A DNA stretch of 64,000 bases from the NCBI GenBank assembly GCA_017303795.1, contig JAFLBR010000001.1:248001-312000 (forward strand). The letters are read 5' to 3'. The notes below the pieces were generated by a model. The model made no database searches. It was not told the origin of the DNA and was given only the letters and a program-made list of their open reading frames with translations. A program made the translations under genes and the position numbers. The number at the start of each line of letters is the position of its first letter. The stretch's first letter is position 1. Shown in pieces: positions 18,509 through 28,158 of the stretch. This DNA comes from Cytophagales bacterium (GTDB taxonomy: Bacteria > Bacteroidota > Bacteroidia > Cytophagales > Cyclobacteriaceae).

Positions 18509-19399
18509 TTAATTTTTTAAAGAGTCTCGCTTTCTGAATTCACCAGGTGTATAACCTGTTAATTTTTTAAATGTGGTCGAAAAATGTTGCGAAGAGTAAA
18601 AGCCGGTATCTAATGCAATGGCTGTTACTTTCACATTATCTCTGCGTAATAGTTTTATAGCTTCCGATATTCTGATGTTGATTAAATAGTTAAGGGGCGA
18701 AAAGCCGGTGTAACTCTTCACGCGCTCGGTAAAGGCAGTAGTACCCAAACCCACCAGCGCGGCCATTTCTTCTACCGTCCATTGATGGGCCAGGTTTTTT
18801 CGTAGAGCCTGCTCCAGTTTAATAAAAGCCTGCGGGAAGTCGCGTTGTAAATTATTTTGCAGCGTAGACTGGCGGGCAATTAAAATCAGCAGTTCGTCTA
18901 TCAGTTGGTTAACCCGCGTGGTGTACCCGATCTGCTGTTGAAAGAGTTCGGTTTGAATAAGTTGTAAAATCGAAAGTATCGGTTTCATTTTTACCAACAC
19001 GGGTGTTTGGCTCAGGTGTAAGATCCTGCCGATGGTTAAGCTTTCCCGTTCTGATAATCCACTCCACTTACCCAGCACCATTTGCATGTTGCTTTCAACA
19101 CGATCTACTTTAATATGAATCCAGAAAAGACTACCAATGTCCAGAAAATCATTTTCGCCCTGAAACGTTTGGCCGGGAAGTATTACGGCTACATCGCCAG
19201 GGTATAAAATGGTGTGGCGATTCTGTATAATCCACTCAAACTTTCCTTCCATTATATAATAGATCCTAATACAATCAGAAGTAGTCAGGCTCAGGGAGTT
19301 CAATTGAATGGTGTTGTTCTTTCTGATCGCAAATTCAAGAATGTGCGGAAACCCCGACAGTTCTTTGGATTGAGAATGGTGTAGAAAAAACTGATTCAT
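18509..19399 (-). CDS. AraC-family transcriptional regulator
   Basis: This 296-residue regulator has an N-terminal cupin-like sensing domain (about residues 15-150, including YPGDVAVILPGQ) and a C-terminal double helix-turn-helix domain (about 190-296) ending with the AraC signature (ALDTGFYSSQHFSTTFKKLTGYTPGEFRK). It heads the kinase/BASS/RraA/dehydratase operon on the - strand and is divergent from the SusC/SusD pair starting at 19652, so it probably controls both. The ligand is presumably a sugar or sugar acid of that pathway. Confidence 0.92.
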   Translation of the reverse strand: MNQFFLHHSQSKELSGFPHILEFAIRKNNTIQLNSLSLTTSDCIRIYYIMEGKFEWIIQNRHTILYPGDVAVILPGQTFQGENDFLDIGSLFWIHIKVDRVESNMQMVLGKWSGLSERESLTIGRILHLSQTPVLVKMKPILSILQLIQTELFQQQIGYTTRVNQLIDELLILIARQSTLQNNLQRDFPQAFIKLEQALRKNLAHQWTVEEMAALVGLGTTAFTERVKSYTGFSPLNYLINIRISEAIKLLRRDNVKVTAIALDTGFYSSQHFSTTFKKLTGYTPGEFRKRDSLKN

Positions 19400-19651
19400 T
19401 TAGAACTAACCGCGATTGTTAAAAAGCCAATACATTATTCAACCAGAGCAAAACTGGAGAAAACAATTGTAACCGCAAGATGTGAAATCGCTGTTTCTAT
19501 CGAAACCGCAATCGTGTGCAAAATTCACCGCTGGGCATATTTGGAAGTTGTTCGCTATTAAACTTGAAACCTTGCTATCGCTTAAGAGGTGTTCTGGCCA
19601 AATGGCTTTACCCTTTTTGCAGAAACAGACCCAATTAAACCCTTTATAAAA
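19400..19651. promoter_or_regulatory. Divergent regulatory region with three AACCGC direct repeats
   Basis: The 252-base region between the AraC gene and the SusC gene holds both promoters. Three copies of AACCGCrA occur in the same orientation at 19408, 19471 and 19504, with spacings of 63 and 33 bases, close to whole helical turns, as expected for an AraC-type activator binding one face. A short GTTTC-TATC-GAAAC inverted repeat lies at about 19493-19506. A CATATTTG near 19539-19546 is one base off the TAnnTTTG box and could be the SusC -7 element. These are sequence patterns only; no binding is shown. Confidence 0.45.
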
Positions 19652-22600
19652 ATGAGAAAATGCTACTTGCTTTTTTTGACATGCATACTGTTAATGGTAT
19701 GCAGCCATACGCAAGTCTCCGCGCGAGATAACCGTATGTTTGGTTACGAAGCGTTGCTAGATCAGCAACAAATTCGTGGTAAAGTTACCGATGAGAATGG
19801 TTCCGATTTTCCGGGCGTTAACGTAGTGATAAAAGGAACCACGAACGGAACCGTGACCAGTACCGATGGTACCTATATTCTGGATGTGGCCTCCGGTGCA
19901 ACTACACTTGTGTTTTCATTTGTTGGCTACGCTACACAAGAAGTGGCAATCAACGGTCAAACCAGCATCAACATTTCATTGGCACCCGATGTACGCTCAC
20001 TCGATGAAATTGTGGTAACCGCACTTGGAGTTCAAAAAGAATCCAAGAAACTGGGCTACTCGGCTACATTGGTAAAAACAGATGAACTTGTAACACAACG
20101 CACTACTAACGTAATGGAATCATTGGTTGGTAAAGTTGCGGGTTTAAACATTACACCACCGGCAGCCGGTGCAGGCGGAAGTATTCAAGTTCGTTTGCGC
20201 GGGCAAGCAGCTTTTGCGGGTTCCACTAACTCCCCCTTATTTGTCATCAATGGTTTACCCATTAATCAGGATACACGGGGTGCTAATGGTGCTGGTCAGG
20301 TAGCTCAACGCGACCGTGGTGATAACTTGCAGAATTTGAATCCAGATGATATTGAAAGCATGACTGTTTTGAAGGGTGCCACTGCCGCTGCACTATATGG
20401 TTCAAGGGCAGCTAACGGTGCTATTATTATAACTACTAAATCAGGTAGCAAGAATCAGGGCATTGGTGTGGACTACACATCCAGCTATACTGCTTCTCAA
20501 GCGTTAAATTTTATGGGCGAAATCATTCAAACAGAATATGGTGCCGGAAGATTTGGCGTTAGGCCAGCCACACAAGCCAATGCACAAGATAATAGTCATT
20601 TTGCCTGGGGCGAAAGATTGGATGGTGTCCCTTCGGTAAACTTTGATGGTGTACTCAGGCCTTATTCAGCCAACCCTAACCGGCTTTTTGACTTTCTAAG
20701 AACCGGAACAAATTTTACCAATACGGTAGGTTTATCCGGTGGTGGTGCGAATGGAAGTTTCCGGGCATCATTCTCTAGTTCGGATGCAAAAGGTATTGTA
20801 CCCAACAACGAGTACAAGAAAAAGATTTTAAATGTGGGGATTAACCATAACATCACCCAGAAATTAAAGTTGATGATGAATATCAACTATGCGGTGGAGG
20901 CGAATATTAATCCTCCAGCTATAGGCACACAAGGCGATGGCCCGGTTAATTTCTTTACGCGGGTGGCAATTTCTACTCCACTCGAAGCCTTTAGAGAAAG
21001 TGCCATCAACCCAGCAACAGGAGCAGAGTATAGAACCAGCGGATTTTTAGGAACGGTTAACAATCCGTATTACCCGATTCAAAAAAATCAATTCTTTAAT
21101 GATGACAGAAAACGTTTACTCGGAACAGCCACCTTACGCTACGACCTTACCGATTGGCTTTATGTGCAAGGAAGATATAACTATGACTACGGAACAAACT
21201 TCATGGAGTGGAATGAGCTAAATGGAAAAGGGGCTACTACACTGTTTGAAGGAACTACTGGCTTTTACCGTGGCCGGTATGATATCGAGCAAAGTGAATC
21301 TACCGAAATCAATGCCGATTTCTTAATTGGTGGTAACAAAGAGTTTGGAAAGTTCTCAGTCGATGCAGCTTTTGGTGGAAACACGTGGAGAACAGAGTGG
21401 CATAGAAATGCGCAGTTCTCCAGATTATTTGTTGTACCAGATCTATACTCAATTAAAAACGGAACCAATTGGGGAACCAACGATGCAAACTTTCAACCTT
21501 ATTTGTATAGTAGAAGTCGTACTAATTCGCTTTACGGTTGGGCAGAACTTGGATACAACGGAATCTTTTACTTAAATGTAACCGCCAGACAAGACTGGTT
21601 CTCGGTATTAAACCCAGAGGATAACGATGAGTTCTATCCTTCTCTGTCGGGAAGCTTCATTTTTTCTGAGTTGCTCCCAAATCAGGAATGGTTATCATAT
21701 GGGAAATTGAGAGCTTCAATAGCAAAGGTAGGCAGTTCAAATGGTGTTGGTCCATATGACTATCAGCTTTCCTATGCCATCAACCCACAGTTTAATGGTC
21801 AAACTACTTCAGGTATTAACGGAAATTTAGCCCCCAATCCTTTTTTAAGGCCATTTAGTGTACTTGAAAAGGAGATTGGCCTTGAGATGAGATTGTTCAA
21901 CAACAAAGTACTACTTGATATAGCAGCATTTGACAAAGTAACGACCGAACAGATCATGGATGTGAGTATTTCCAACACATCAGGGTACACTTCATCGAAG
22001 CAAAATATTGGGTCAATAAAAAACAGTGGCTTAGAAACTTTGATTGAAGTTACACCTTTAAAGAAAGGTAATTTCACATGGACAACTTCATGGAACAATG
22101 CGTTTCTCGCTACTAAAGTGCTGGATGTAGGTAATGAAAGTGGTACGTTTCTGGTGTTACGTTTTAACGATACCGGTAACGAATTTCTGGGCGAGTTGAG
22201 ATATACTGAAGGGATGGCCATGAATCAGCTTTATGTACGCAGCTATCGCAGAAATGCCAACGGTGAAATTGTTGTAAATGATGCCGGCCGCCTGTTAGCA
22301 ACAAACGGTACTACTCCGGGTGCTGAGAAGACAAATGGCTTCCTTCCTATAGGTAGTTCCATACCAAAGCACACAGGTGGTTGGAACAACACCTTCACAT
22401 ACAAGAATCTTTCACTGGGTGTATTTATAGACTATAAGTTTGGAGGTATGGTGATGTCATCCACACTTTTGAATATGACAAGGCAAGGTCATTCTAAGTT
22501 GTCGTTGGAAGGCAGAAGGGAAGGCGAAACAGGTTTAGTGTTCCCGGCTGTTTACGAAAGCTCAGGGCAACCTAATACTACCGTGGTTACTGATCTGCAA

Positions 22601-22909
22601 AGCTTCTATACCGATTATCGCGGACTTCAGATCGGAGATCCATTCGTATTCAAATCTGACTTTGTTAAGCTAAGAAATATTTCAGTATCCTATAATTTCA
22701 CCAGCCTATTGCAGAGCGTTCCTGCTATGAAATTTGTGAAAGGATTAACACTGACTGCTGCTTGTCGTAACGTGGCCATCCTGCATAAGGATCTGCCCGG
22801 TCTTGATCCGGAAGCTGTTCAATCTTCTGGAGACTACAGGGCAGGATATGAAAATGCATCGTTGCCAACTACCCGCAATTACAATTTCAGTTTAAATGTT
22901 AGATTCTAA
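19652..22909 (+). CDS. SusC/RagA-type TonB-linked outer-membrane transporter (second pair)
   Basis: This protein of about 1085 residues is a SusC-type transporter. The start is put at the ATG at 19652, which gives MRKCYLLFL and a clear signal peptide; the in-frame GTG at 19589 would add 21 hydrophilic residues. A carboxypeptidase-regulatory-like domain (QIRGKVTDENGSDFPGVNV) starts near residue 45, followed by the plug (LFVINGLPIN, LYGSRAANGAI) and barrel, ending with NFSLNVRF. It lies divergent to the AraC/kinase/BASS operon and 4 bases before its SusD partner. No glycosidase is in its own transcript, which ends at a terminator after SusD; the cargo may be a uronide- or aldonate-containing oligosaccharide, by context only. 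Confidence 0.94.
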   Translation: MRKCYLLFLTCILLMVCSHTQVSARDNRMFGYEALLDQQQIRGKVTDENGSDFPGVNVVIKGTTNGTVTSTDGTYILDVASGATTLVFSFVGYATQEVAINGQTSINISLAPDVRSLDEIVVTALGVQKESKKLGYSATLVKTDELVTQRTTNVMESLVGKVAGLNITPPAAGAGGSIQVRLRGQAAFAGSTNSPLFVINGLPINQDTRGANGAGQVAQRDRGDNLQNLNPDDIESMTVLKGATAAALYGSRAANGAIIITTKSGSKNQGIGVDYTSSYTASQALNFMGEIIQTEYGAGRFGVRPATQANAQDNSHFAWGERLDGVPSVNFDGVLRPYSANPNRLFDFLRTGTNFTNTVGLSGGGANGSFRASFSSSDAKGIVPNNEYKKKILNVGINHNITQKLKLMMNINYAVEANINPPAIGTQGDGPVNFFTRVAISTPLEAFRESAINPATGAEYRTSGFLGTVNNPYYPIQKNQFFNDDRKRLLGTATLRYDLTDWLYVQGRYNYDYGTNFMEWNELNGKGATTLFEGTTGFYRGRYDIEQSESTEINADFLIGGNKEFGKFSVDAAFGGNTWRTEWHRNAQFSRLFVVPDLYSIKNGTNWGTNDANFQPYLYSRSRTNSLYGWAELGYNGIFYLNVTARQDWFSVLNPEDNDEFYPSLSGSFIFSELLPNQEWLSYGKLRASIAKVGSSNGVGPYDYQLSYAINPQFNGQTTSGINGNLAPNPFLRPFSVLEKEIGLEMRLFNNKVLLDIAAFDKVTTEQIMDVSISNTSGYTSSKQNIGSIKNSGLETLIEVTPLKKGNFTWTTSWNNAFLATKVLDVGNESGTFLVLRFNDTGNEFLGELRYTEGMAMNQLYVRSYRRNANGEIVVNDAGRLLATNGTTPGAEKTNGFLPIGSSIPKHTGGWNNTFTYKNLSLGVFIDYKFGGMVMSSTLLNMTRQGHSKLSLEGRREGETGLVFPAVYESSGQPNTTVVTDLQSFYTDYRGLQIGDPFVFKSDFVKLRNISVSYNFTSLLQSVPAMKFVKGLTLTAACRNVAILHKDLPGLDPEAVQSSGDYRAGYENASLPTTRNYNFSLNVRF

Positions 22910-22913
22910 GATT

Positions 22914-24482
22914 ATGAAACAAATGAAACCTTACATACTTGCATTAGCAGTAACGCTTTTAGCAACAGCATGCGATAAGGATTTTGTAGAAGTCAATACA
23001 AATCCGTATGCGGTAACAAGTTCAGATCCGGCACTGCTTTTTGCCGGAGCGCAACGCACGCACCTGGGTAACTGGGGCTCAGAACATACTATCGTTCAGC
23101 AATTTGTTAGCCCGTTTAATGATGGTGCTACTATTGGTGTGAATTTTAATGCAGATATAGATCTGAATAATAATCCGAAGTGGGATCAGTCCTATCCTGG
23201 AGCAGTCCGAAATCTGGTGCAGGCTTTAACTATTTTGGGTAACACAACCGACCGTGTCAACCTGAAAAGCATGGTTCGAATCTGGAAAGTTCAGACATTT
23301 ATGGGTTTGGTAGATACGTATGGCGATGTGCCTTACTTCGATGCCGGAAAAGCGGTTAGCAATGGTGTATTTTTCCCAGCCTATGATGATGACGCACTGA
23401 TCTATGATGATTTGTATAACGAATTGAAAGAAGCAATTGCTGCTTTGAATCCGGGTGGCGATTATGTTGGTTCCGATCTTTTCTATGGTGCCAATTCAAA
23501 TGCATCTACCAAAACAACCACAGCCACAGAGCAAGTTGCGAAATGGAAAAAATTAGGTAATTCCTTGTTGCTGCGATTAGGCATGCGGTATTCAAAATTA
23601 AATCCTGCTAAAGCCCAGACCATTGTTGCCGAAGCATTTGCTGGAGGCGTGATGACTTCTAACGCAGACAATGCATATGTAAAGTATGATGGTTCAACGT
23701 ACGTACATGCGGAAAACAATGGCTTGCGTAACTTTTCGCAATTTAATTATGCAGCAGAACCGTTCGTGAATCAACTGAAGGCTACTAACGATCCGCGCGC
23801 CAGGTATATGATTGCCACGTACTTTAATGCTGGTCAGGTAGCCAATGACCTTAATCCAAATACAACGTTAGGAGATCAATATGGTGTTCCGATTGGTGTA
23901 ACGAGTGGACAGATTACAAGTGATCTTATTAACTATAGGGGTTCAAATCCAAATGGTGGACTTGCTTATTCACAGATAAACATTTATGCGGTGGGATCGC
24001 CAGCAGCTCCTGATTTCTATGTAACCTATGCACAGACTTCATTACTCTTAGCTGAAGCAGCCAAAAGAGGTTGGATTCCAGGTGGTGATGCAACAGCACA
24101 AACACATTACGAAAATGCAATCGAGGCTGACATATTGGTGTACTCACTTTACCCAACTACAACCCCAATCTCCGCTACGGCTATTGATAATTACATTGCT
24201 GAACCAGAAGTGGCCTATAATCCAACTGATGCGCTTGAGTTAATCAATACCCAATACTGGATTGTTAATTTCCGGAATGGTACTGAAGCATTTGCAAACT
24301 TTAAGCGTACCGGACTTCCAGCGTTAAGCCCAAACCTTTTTAACAATAATCTAGGTGGTGGCTTTGTAAGAAGGTTAACATATCCTGATCGTGAGGGTTC
24401 TGCCAACAACGCCAACTTTGAGGCAGCATCGGCAGCTATTGGTGGAGATAATCTTACCAGCAGAGTATTTTGGGATAATTAA
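22914..24482 (+). CDS. SusD-like outer-membrane lipoprotein (second pair)
   Basis: This 522-residue lipoprotein partners the preceding SusC. I prefer the ATG at 22914, 4 bases after the SusC stop, giving a short lipoprotein signal with lipobox ending at Cys20 (LLATAC) followed by DKDFVEVNTNP. This N-terminus and the later YAQTSLLLAEAAKRGW and FANFKRTGLP segments fit the SusD/RagB-like family with the SusD-like_2 style rather than the classic RagB type. An in-frame ATG at 22896 would overlap the SusC end. The gene is followed by a strong terminator. Confidence 0.92.
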   Translation: MKQMKPYILALAVTLLATACDKDFVEVNTNPYAVTSSDPALLFAGAQRTHLGNWGSEHTIVQQFVSPFNDGATIGVNFNADIDLNNNPKWDQSYPGAVRNLVQALTILGNTTDRVNLKSMVRIWKVQTFMGLVDTYGDVPYFDAGKAVSNGVFFPAYDDDALIYDDLYNELKEAIAALNPGGDYVGSDLFYGANSNASTKTTTATEQVAKWKKLGNSLLLRLGMRYSKLNPAKAQTIVAEAFAGGVMTSNADNAYVKYDGSTYVHAENNGLRNFSQFNYAAEPFVNQLKATNDPRARYMIATYFNAGQVANDLNPNTTLGDQYGVPIGVTSGQITSDLINYRGSNPNGGLAYSQINIYAVGSPAAPDFYVTYAQTSLLLAEAAKRGWIPGGDATAQTHYENAIEADILVYSLYPTTTPISATAIDNYIAEPEVAYNPTDALELINTQYWIVNFRNGTEAFANFKRTGLPALSPNLFNNNLGGGFVRRLTYPDREGSANNANFEAASAAIGGDNLTSRVFWDN

Positions 24483-24508
24483 AATGTATCGTATTTAAAT
24501 GAAAAAAT

Positions 24509-24545
24509 AGTTTGGTTCTCAGCACGGGAACCAAACTTCTTTTTC
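24509..24545 (+). terminator. Intrinsic terminator after the second SusC/SusD pair
   Basis: A perfect 10-bp stem AGTTTGGTTC/GAACCAAACT with a 9-base loop is followed by CTTCTTTTT. It lies 27 bases after the SusD stop and separates this pair from the GH3 operon. Confidence 0.85.
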
Positions 24546-24575
24546 GCAAGCATGATACTGAAACATGCTGCGTCT

Positions 24576-24610
24576 ATCAGGTGAGCCATCGGTAGAATTG
24601 GCTCCCTGAT
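24576..24610 (+). promoter_or_regulatory. Leader hairpin upstream of the GH3 operon
   Basis: ATCAGGTGAGCCA pairs with TGGCTCCCTGAT through 12 base pairs with one bulged T and a 10-base loop. It is not followed by a T-run, so it is not an ordinary terminator. It lies about 70 bases before the GH3 start codon, where it could be part of a 5' leader or an operator. No known riboswitch class was recognised. Confidence 0.4.
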
Positions 24611-24679
24611 TAGTAGCAGGTTTAATGAAGAGGTTTAAATTGCATACAATCGGAATTATCGATTGATATTTTTTTTGAC

Positions 24680-27313
24680 ATGGCTAAACCAAAATGGTAT
24701 AAGGGAAGGCGCAATCTTTTGTCAGGGATTTCTGCTTGTATTTGTTCTGCTCTCCTGCTGCATTTAGGGTTGCTCATGGGAGGTTGTTTAAATAAACCTG
24801 AAGTGGCCTTCCCTTTTTTAGATACTACGTTACCCATCGAACAACGCGTGGATGATCTGGTATCGCGCATGACGCTCGAAGAAAAAGTCGGGCAGATGGT
24901 AAATGATGCTCCCGCCATTGAAAGACTAAACGTGCCGCGTTACAATTGGTGGTCGGAAGGTTTACATGGTGTGGCGCGTGCCGGACTCGCAACGGTATTT
25001 CCACAGGCCATTGGTTTAGGTGCCACATGGGATGAAGGATTAGTCTATGATGTATCCACTGCTATTGCCGATGAAGCACGTGCCAAACACCAAAACTTTG
25101 TTAGTAAAGACAAACGGTTTATTTATCAAGGCCTAACATTGTGGTCGCCTAATATTAATCTCTTTCGCGATCCGCGTTGGGGGCGTGGTCAGGAAACGTA
25201 TGGCGAAGATCCGTTTCTTACCGGTGCATTGGGTGTACAATTTGTAAAAGGTTTGCAAGGCAATGATTCGGTTTATTATAAAACCATTGCTACTGTAAAA
25301 CATTTTGCTGTACACAGCGGCCCTGAACCCGAACGCCATGAGTTCAACGCAGTAACAGATGAACACGATCTGCGCGAAACCTACTTACCGCATTTTGAAA
25401 AAGTAATTCGCGAAGCACATCCGTATTCCGTAATGTGCGCCTACAACCGGTACAACGGTGAAGCCTGTTGCGGTAGTCCCGGTTTGCTGGGCAATGTGTT
25501 GCGAAAGGAGTGGGGCTTTAATGGCTATGTCGTATCCGACTGCGAAGCGATTACCGATATATATCTGTATCATAAGCTGGTTGCCACACCCGAAGAAGCA
25601 GCGGCACTTGCTGTAAAAGCCGGTACCGATCTGGAATGCGGAAAAGTTTATCTCAATCTGAAAGCCGCTGTTGATAAAAATCTGATAACCGAAGCACAGA
25701 TTGATGTGCCTGTTAAGCGATTGTTTATGGCGCGCTTTAAGTTAGGCATGTTCGATCCGGTTGAGAAAGTAAAGTTTGCCCAAACACCGTATTCAGTTGT
25801 AGATAGTAAAGAACACAAAACATTAGCGTTGGAAGCCGCACGCAAGTCGGTTGTTCTTCTAAAGAACGAAAAGAATACGCTTCCATTAAAAAAAGATTTA
25901 AAAACTGTAGCGGTGATTGGCCCCAATGCCGATCAATGGTTGATGTTATTGGGTAATTACAATGGAGTTCCGTCTGATGCCGTTACTCCATTGCGCGGTA
26001 TTCAGGCAAAAGTTTCAGCCAATACAAAAGTATTGTTTGCACAAGGTTCTGAGTTAGCTGAAGGTATGCCGATGTTTTACACCGTTCCGGCTGAAGTTTT
26101 ATTTACTTCAGATAATTCGCCCGGTATTAAAGCAGAATTTTTTAATAACATCGACTTAAGTGGTGAGCCGCTGTTCGCATCTCAGAGTGAAACGCTGGAT
26201 GCAAACTGGTACGACAAAGCTCCGCGCGAAGATATGGACGATGATAATTTCAGCGTGCGCTGGAGTGGTGAGTTAAGGCCAACGGTTTCCGGAACCTATC
26301 AATTAGGATTCATCTCTACCTGCAATACAAAACTGTATTTCAACGATAGTCTGGTTGTCAAATCCGTTTATCACTTTCGTGATGAGTTGGGCGACCCACG
26401 TTTAAAGAAGACGGCAGCACTTAAACTGGAAGCGGGTAAAAGTTACAAGATTAGGGTAGAAGCCATTGAAACATTTGCAGATGCACAGGTGCAATTGGTT
26501 TGGGCTGCACCTAAACCTGATTTAAAAAAACAGGCGTTGGAAGTTGCGCGGCAGTCCGATGTGGTAATTATGTGCATGGGCATTACACCACGCATGGAAG
26601 GTGAAGAGATGGATGTGATGATTGATGGTTTCCGTGGCGGAGATCGCACCCGCATTGATTTGCCCGATGTACAACAACAACTCATTAAAGAAATTTATGC
26701 ACTGGGCAAGCCGGTTGTACTAGTGTTACTGAATGGAAGTGCGCTTGCTGTAAATTGGGAGAATGAAAAAATTCCAGCCATCGTAGAAGCATGGTATCCC
26801 GGACAGGCAGCTGGGCAGGCTATTGCCGATGTCTTATTTGGTGATTACAATCCCGCAGGTCGTTTGCCGGTTACGTTTTATAAATCCGTTGCAGACTTAC
26901 CACCTTTCGATGAATATAAAATCTCGAATCAAACGTATCGTTATTATACCGGCACGGCACTGTATCCTTTTGGCTACGGATTAAGTTACACCACGTTTCA
27001 ATATGTCGATCTTGCCATCGATAAAACCAATTCAACAACGGTTACCGTTTCGGCCAACGTAAAAAATATTGGAACTCTTGCCGGAGATGAAGTGGTACAA
27101 GTGTATCTTTCATCTCAATCAGATTCAAGAAAACCACTACGAGCTTTGGCAGCATTCAAACGTATTCATCTAAAGCCAGGCGAGGCACAGCAAGTAACAT
27201 TTACCCTTGACAGCAAACAGATTGGCGAAGGTCAGGTCGAGATCAGCATCGGGGGTGGACAACCGGATGTAAAGAATAAAACAACATCGAATGTATTGAA
27301 GCGAACTTTATAA
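24680..27313 (+). CDS. GH3 beta-glycosidase (xylosidase/glucosidase type) with PA14 domain
   Basis: This 877-residue exported enzyme has a GH3 N-terminal barrel, a GH3 C-terminal domain interrupted by a PA14 carbohydrate-binding insertion (about residues 484-612), and a C-terminal fibronectin III-like domain (about 770-865). The nucleophile is Asp287 in [22 protein letters not shown] near the N-terminus is typical of the GH3 branch rich in beta-xylosidases. The N-terminus has a long signal with LMGGC, a weak lipobox. It heads the operon with a pentose-acid pathway and CE1 esterases, with the next start only 8 bases after its stop, so beta-xylosidase or alpha-L-arabinofuranosidase activity is more likely than beta-glucosidase, though sequence alone does not decide. 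Confidence 0.88.
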   Translation: MAKPKWYKGRRNLLSGISACICSALLLHLGLLMGGCLNKPEVAFPFLDTTLPIEQRVDDLVSRMTLEEKVGQMVNDAPAIERLNVPRYNWWSEGLHGVARAGLATVFPQAIGLGATWDEGLVYDVSTAIADEARAKHQNFVSKDKRFIYQGLTLWSPNINLFRDPRWGRGQETYGEDPFLTGALGVQFVKGLQGNDSVYYKTIATVKHFAVHSGPEPERHEFNAVTDEHDLRETYLPHFEKVIREAHPYSVMCAYNRYNGEACCGSPGLLGNVLRKEWGFNGYVVSDCEAITDIYLYHKLVATPEEAAALAVKAGTDLECGKVYLNLKAAVDKNLITEAQIDVPVKRLFMARFKLGMFDPVEKVKFAQTPYSVVDSKEHKTLALEAARKSVVLLKNEKNTLPLKKDLKTVAVIGPNADQWLMLLGNYNGVPSDAVTPLRGIQAKVSANTKVLFAQGSELAEGMPMFYTVPAEVLFTSDNSPGIKAEFFNNIDLSGEPLFASQSETLDANWYDKAPREDMDDDNFSVRWSGELRPTVSGTYQLGFISTCNTKLYFNDSLVVKSVYHFRDELGDPRLKKTAALKLEAGKSYKIRVEAIETFADAQVQLVWAAPKPDLKKQALEVARQSDVVIMCMGITPRMEGEEMDVMIDGFRGGDRTRIDLPDVQQQLIKEIYALGKPVVLVLLNGSALAVNWENEKIPAIVEAWYPGQAAGQAIADVLFGDYNPAGRLPVTFYKSVADLPPFDEYKISNQTYRYYTGTALYPFGYGLSYTTFQYVDLAIDKTNSTTVTVSANVKNIGTLAGDEVVQVYLSSQSDSRKPLRALAAFKRIHLKPGEAQQVTFTLDSKQIGEGQVEISIGGGQPDVKNKTTSNVLKRTL

Positions 27314-27320
27314 AATCGAA

Positions 27321-28157
27321 ATGAAAATTTACCGAACTAAGAAGGGAATTGTAATCGAGCATGAAGGTAACTATTACCCGTCATTTAAATCCGATTGGGA
27401 TGCGTGTGTGAACCGCGCGAATCTCTTTAACACAGTATTAAACGAAATAATAAATTCAAAAGCGGATGCTTCGCTAAAGCAAACTATAGAAACGGAATTA
27501 CGCGCACCCATTGGTAACCAGGAAGTGTGGGCTTCGGGTGTAACGTACCTGCGTAGCCGCGAAGCGCGTATGGAAGAATCGAAAGATGCCGGTGGTGGTG
27601 ATTTTTATGCCCGCGTATATGAAGCCGATCGACCAGAATTATTTTTTAAAGCACCTGCGTATCGCGTAGTAGGTTCAGGCGATAAAGTCCGCATCCGTAA
27701 GGATTCAAAATGGAATGTGCCGGAACCGGAGCTTACGTTGTTTATCTGTTCCACCGGGACTATTGAAGGTTATACCGTAGGCAACGATATGTCTTCGCGC
27801 GACATTGAAGGTGAGAATCCGCTCTATCTGCCGCAAGCTAAATCGTATGATGGCTCAACAGCCATTGGCCCGTGTTTGTTTGTAGCCGAAAAGCCCATCG
27901 CACCCGATGCCATGATCGACATTGTTATCCAACGAAAAGGTGAATCTGTTTTTACCAATGAGATTTCAATAAACCGGATGAAACGCAAACATGTTGAGTT
28001 AGTGGAGTATCTGTTTCGTGAAGTAACCTTTCCATACGGAACGTATTTGATGACGGGTACGGGAATTGTTCCTCCTGATAGTTTTACACTGCAATCGGGC
28101 GATGTGATTAAAATATCTATTGAGAATATCGGTACACTGGAAAATACAGTAGCATAA
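27321..28157 (+). CDS. FAH-family 2-dehydro-3-deoxy-pentonate dehydratase (KdaD-like)
   Basis: This 278-residue cytoplasmic enzyme belongs to the fumarylacetoacetate-hydrolase fold. Segments [50 protein letters not shown] and ISIENIGTL closely follow the archaeal 2-keto-3-deoxy-arabinonate dehydratase pattern as I remember it, which converts 2-dehydro-3-deoxy-pentonate to 2-oxoglutarate semialdehyde. Metal ligands are expected at the Glu pair of EPEL and a following Asp. The start is 7 bases after the GH3 stop, and only one base separates its stop from the next gene, a semialdehyde dehydrogenase that would take its product. D-xylonate, L-arabinonate or both could be the original sugar acid. 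Confidence 0.88.
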   Translation: MKIYRTKKGIVIEHEGNYYPSFKSDWDACVNRANLFNTVLNEIINSKADASLKQTIETELRAPIGNQEVWASGVTYLRSREARMEESKDAGGGDFYARVYEADRPELFFKAPAYRVVGSGDKVRIRKDSKWNVPEPELTLFICSTGTIEGYTVGNDMSSRDIEGENPLYLPQAKSYDGSTAIGPCLFVAEKPIAPDAMIDIVIQRKGESVFTNEISINRMKRKHVELVEYLFREVTFPYGTYLMTGTGIVPPDSFTLQSGDVIKISIENIGTLENTVA

Positions 28158-28158
28158 T

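Noticed and set aside
19589-19651. GTG start adding 21 residues to the second SusC
   Set aside because: The added residues are not part of a signal peptide, and the ATG at 19652 gives a normal one.
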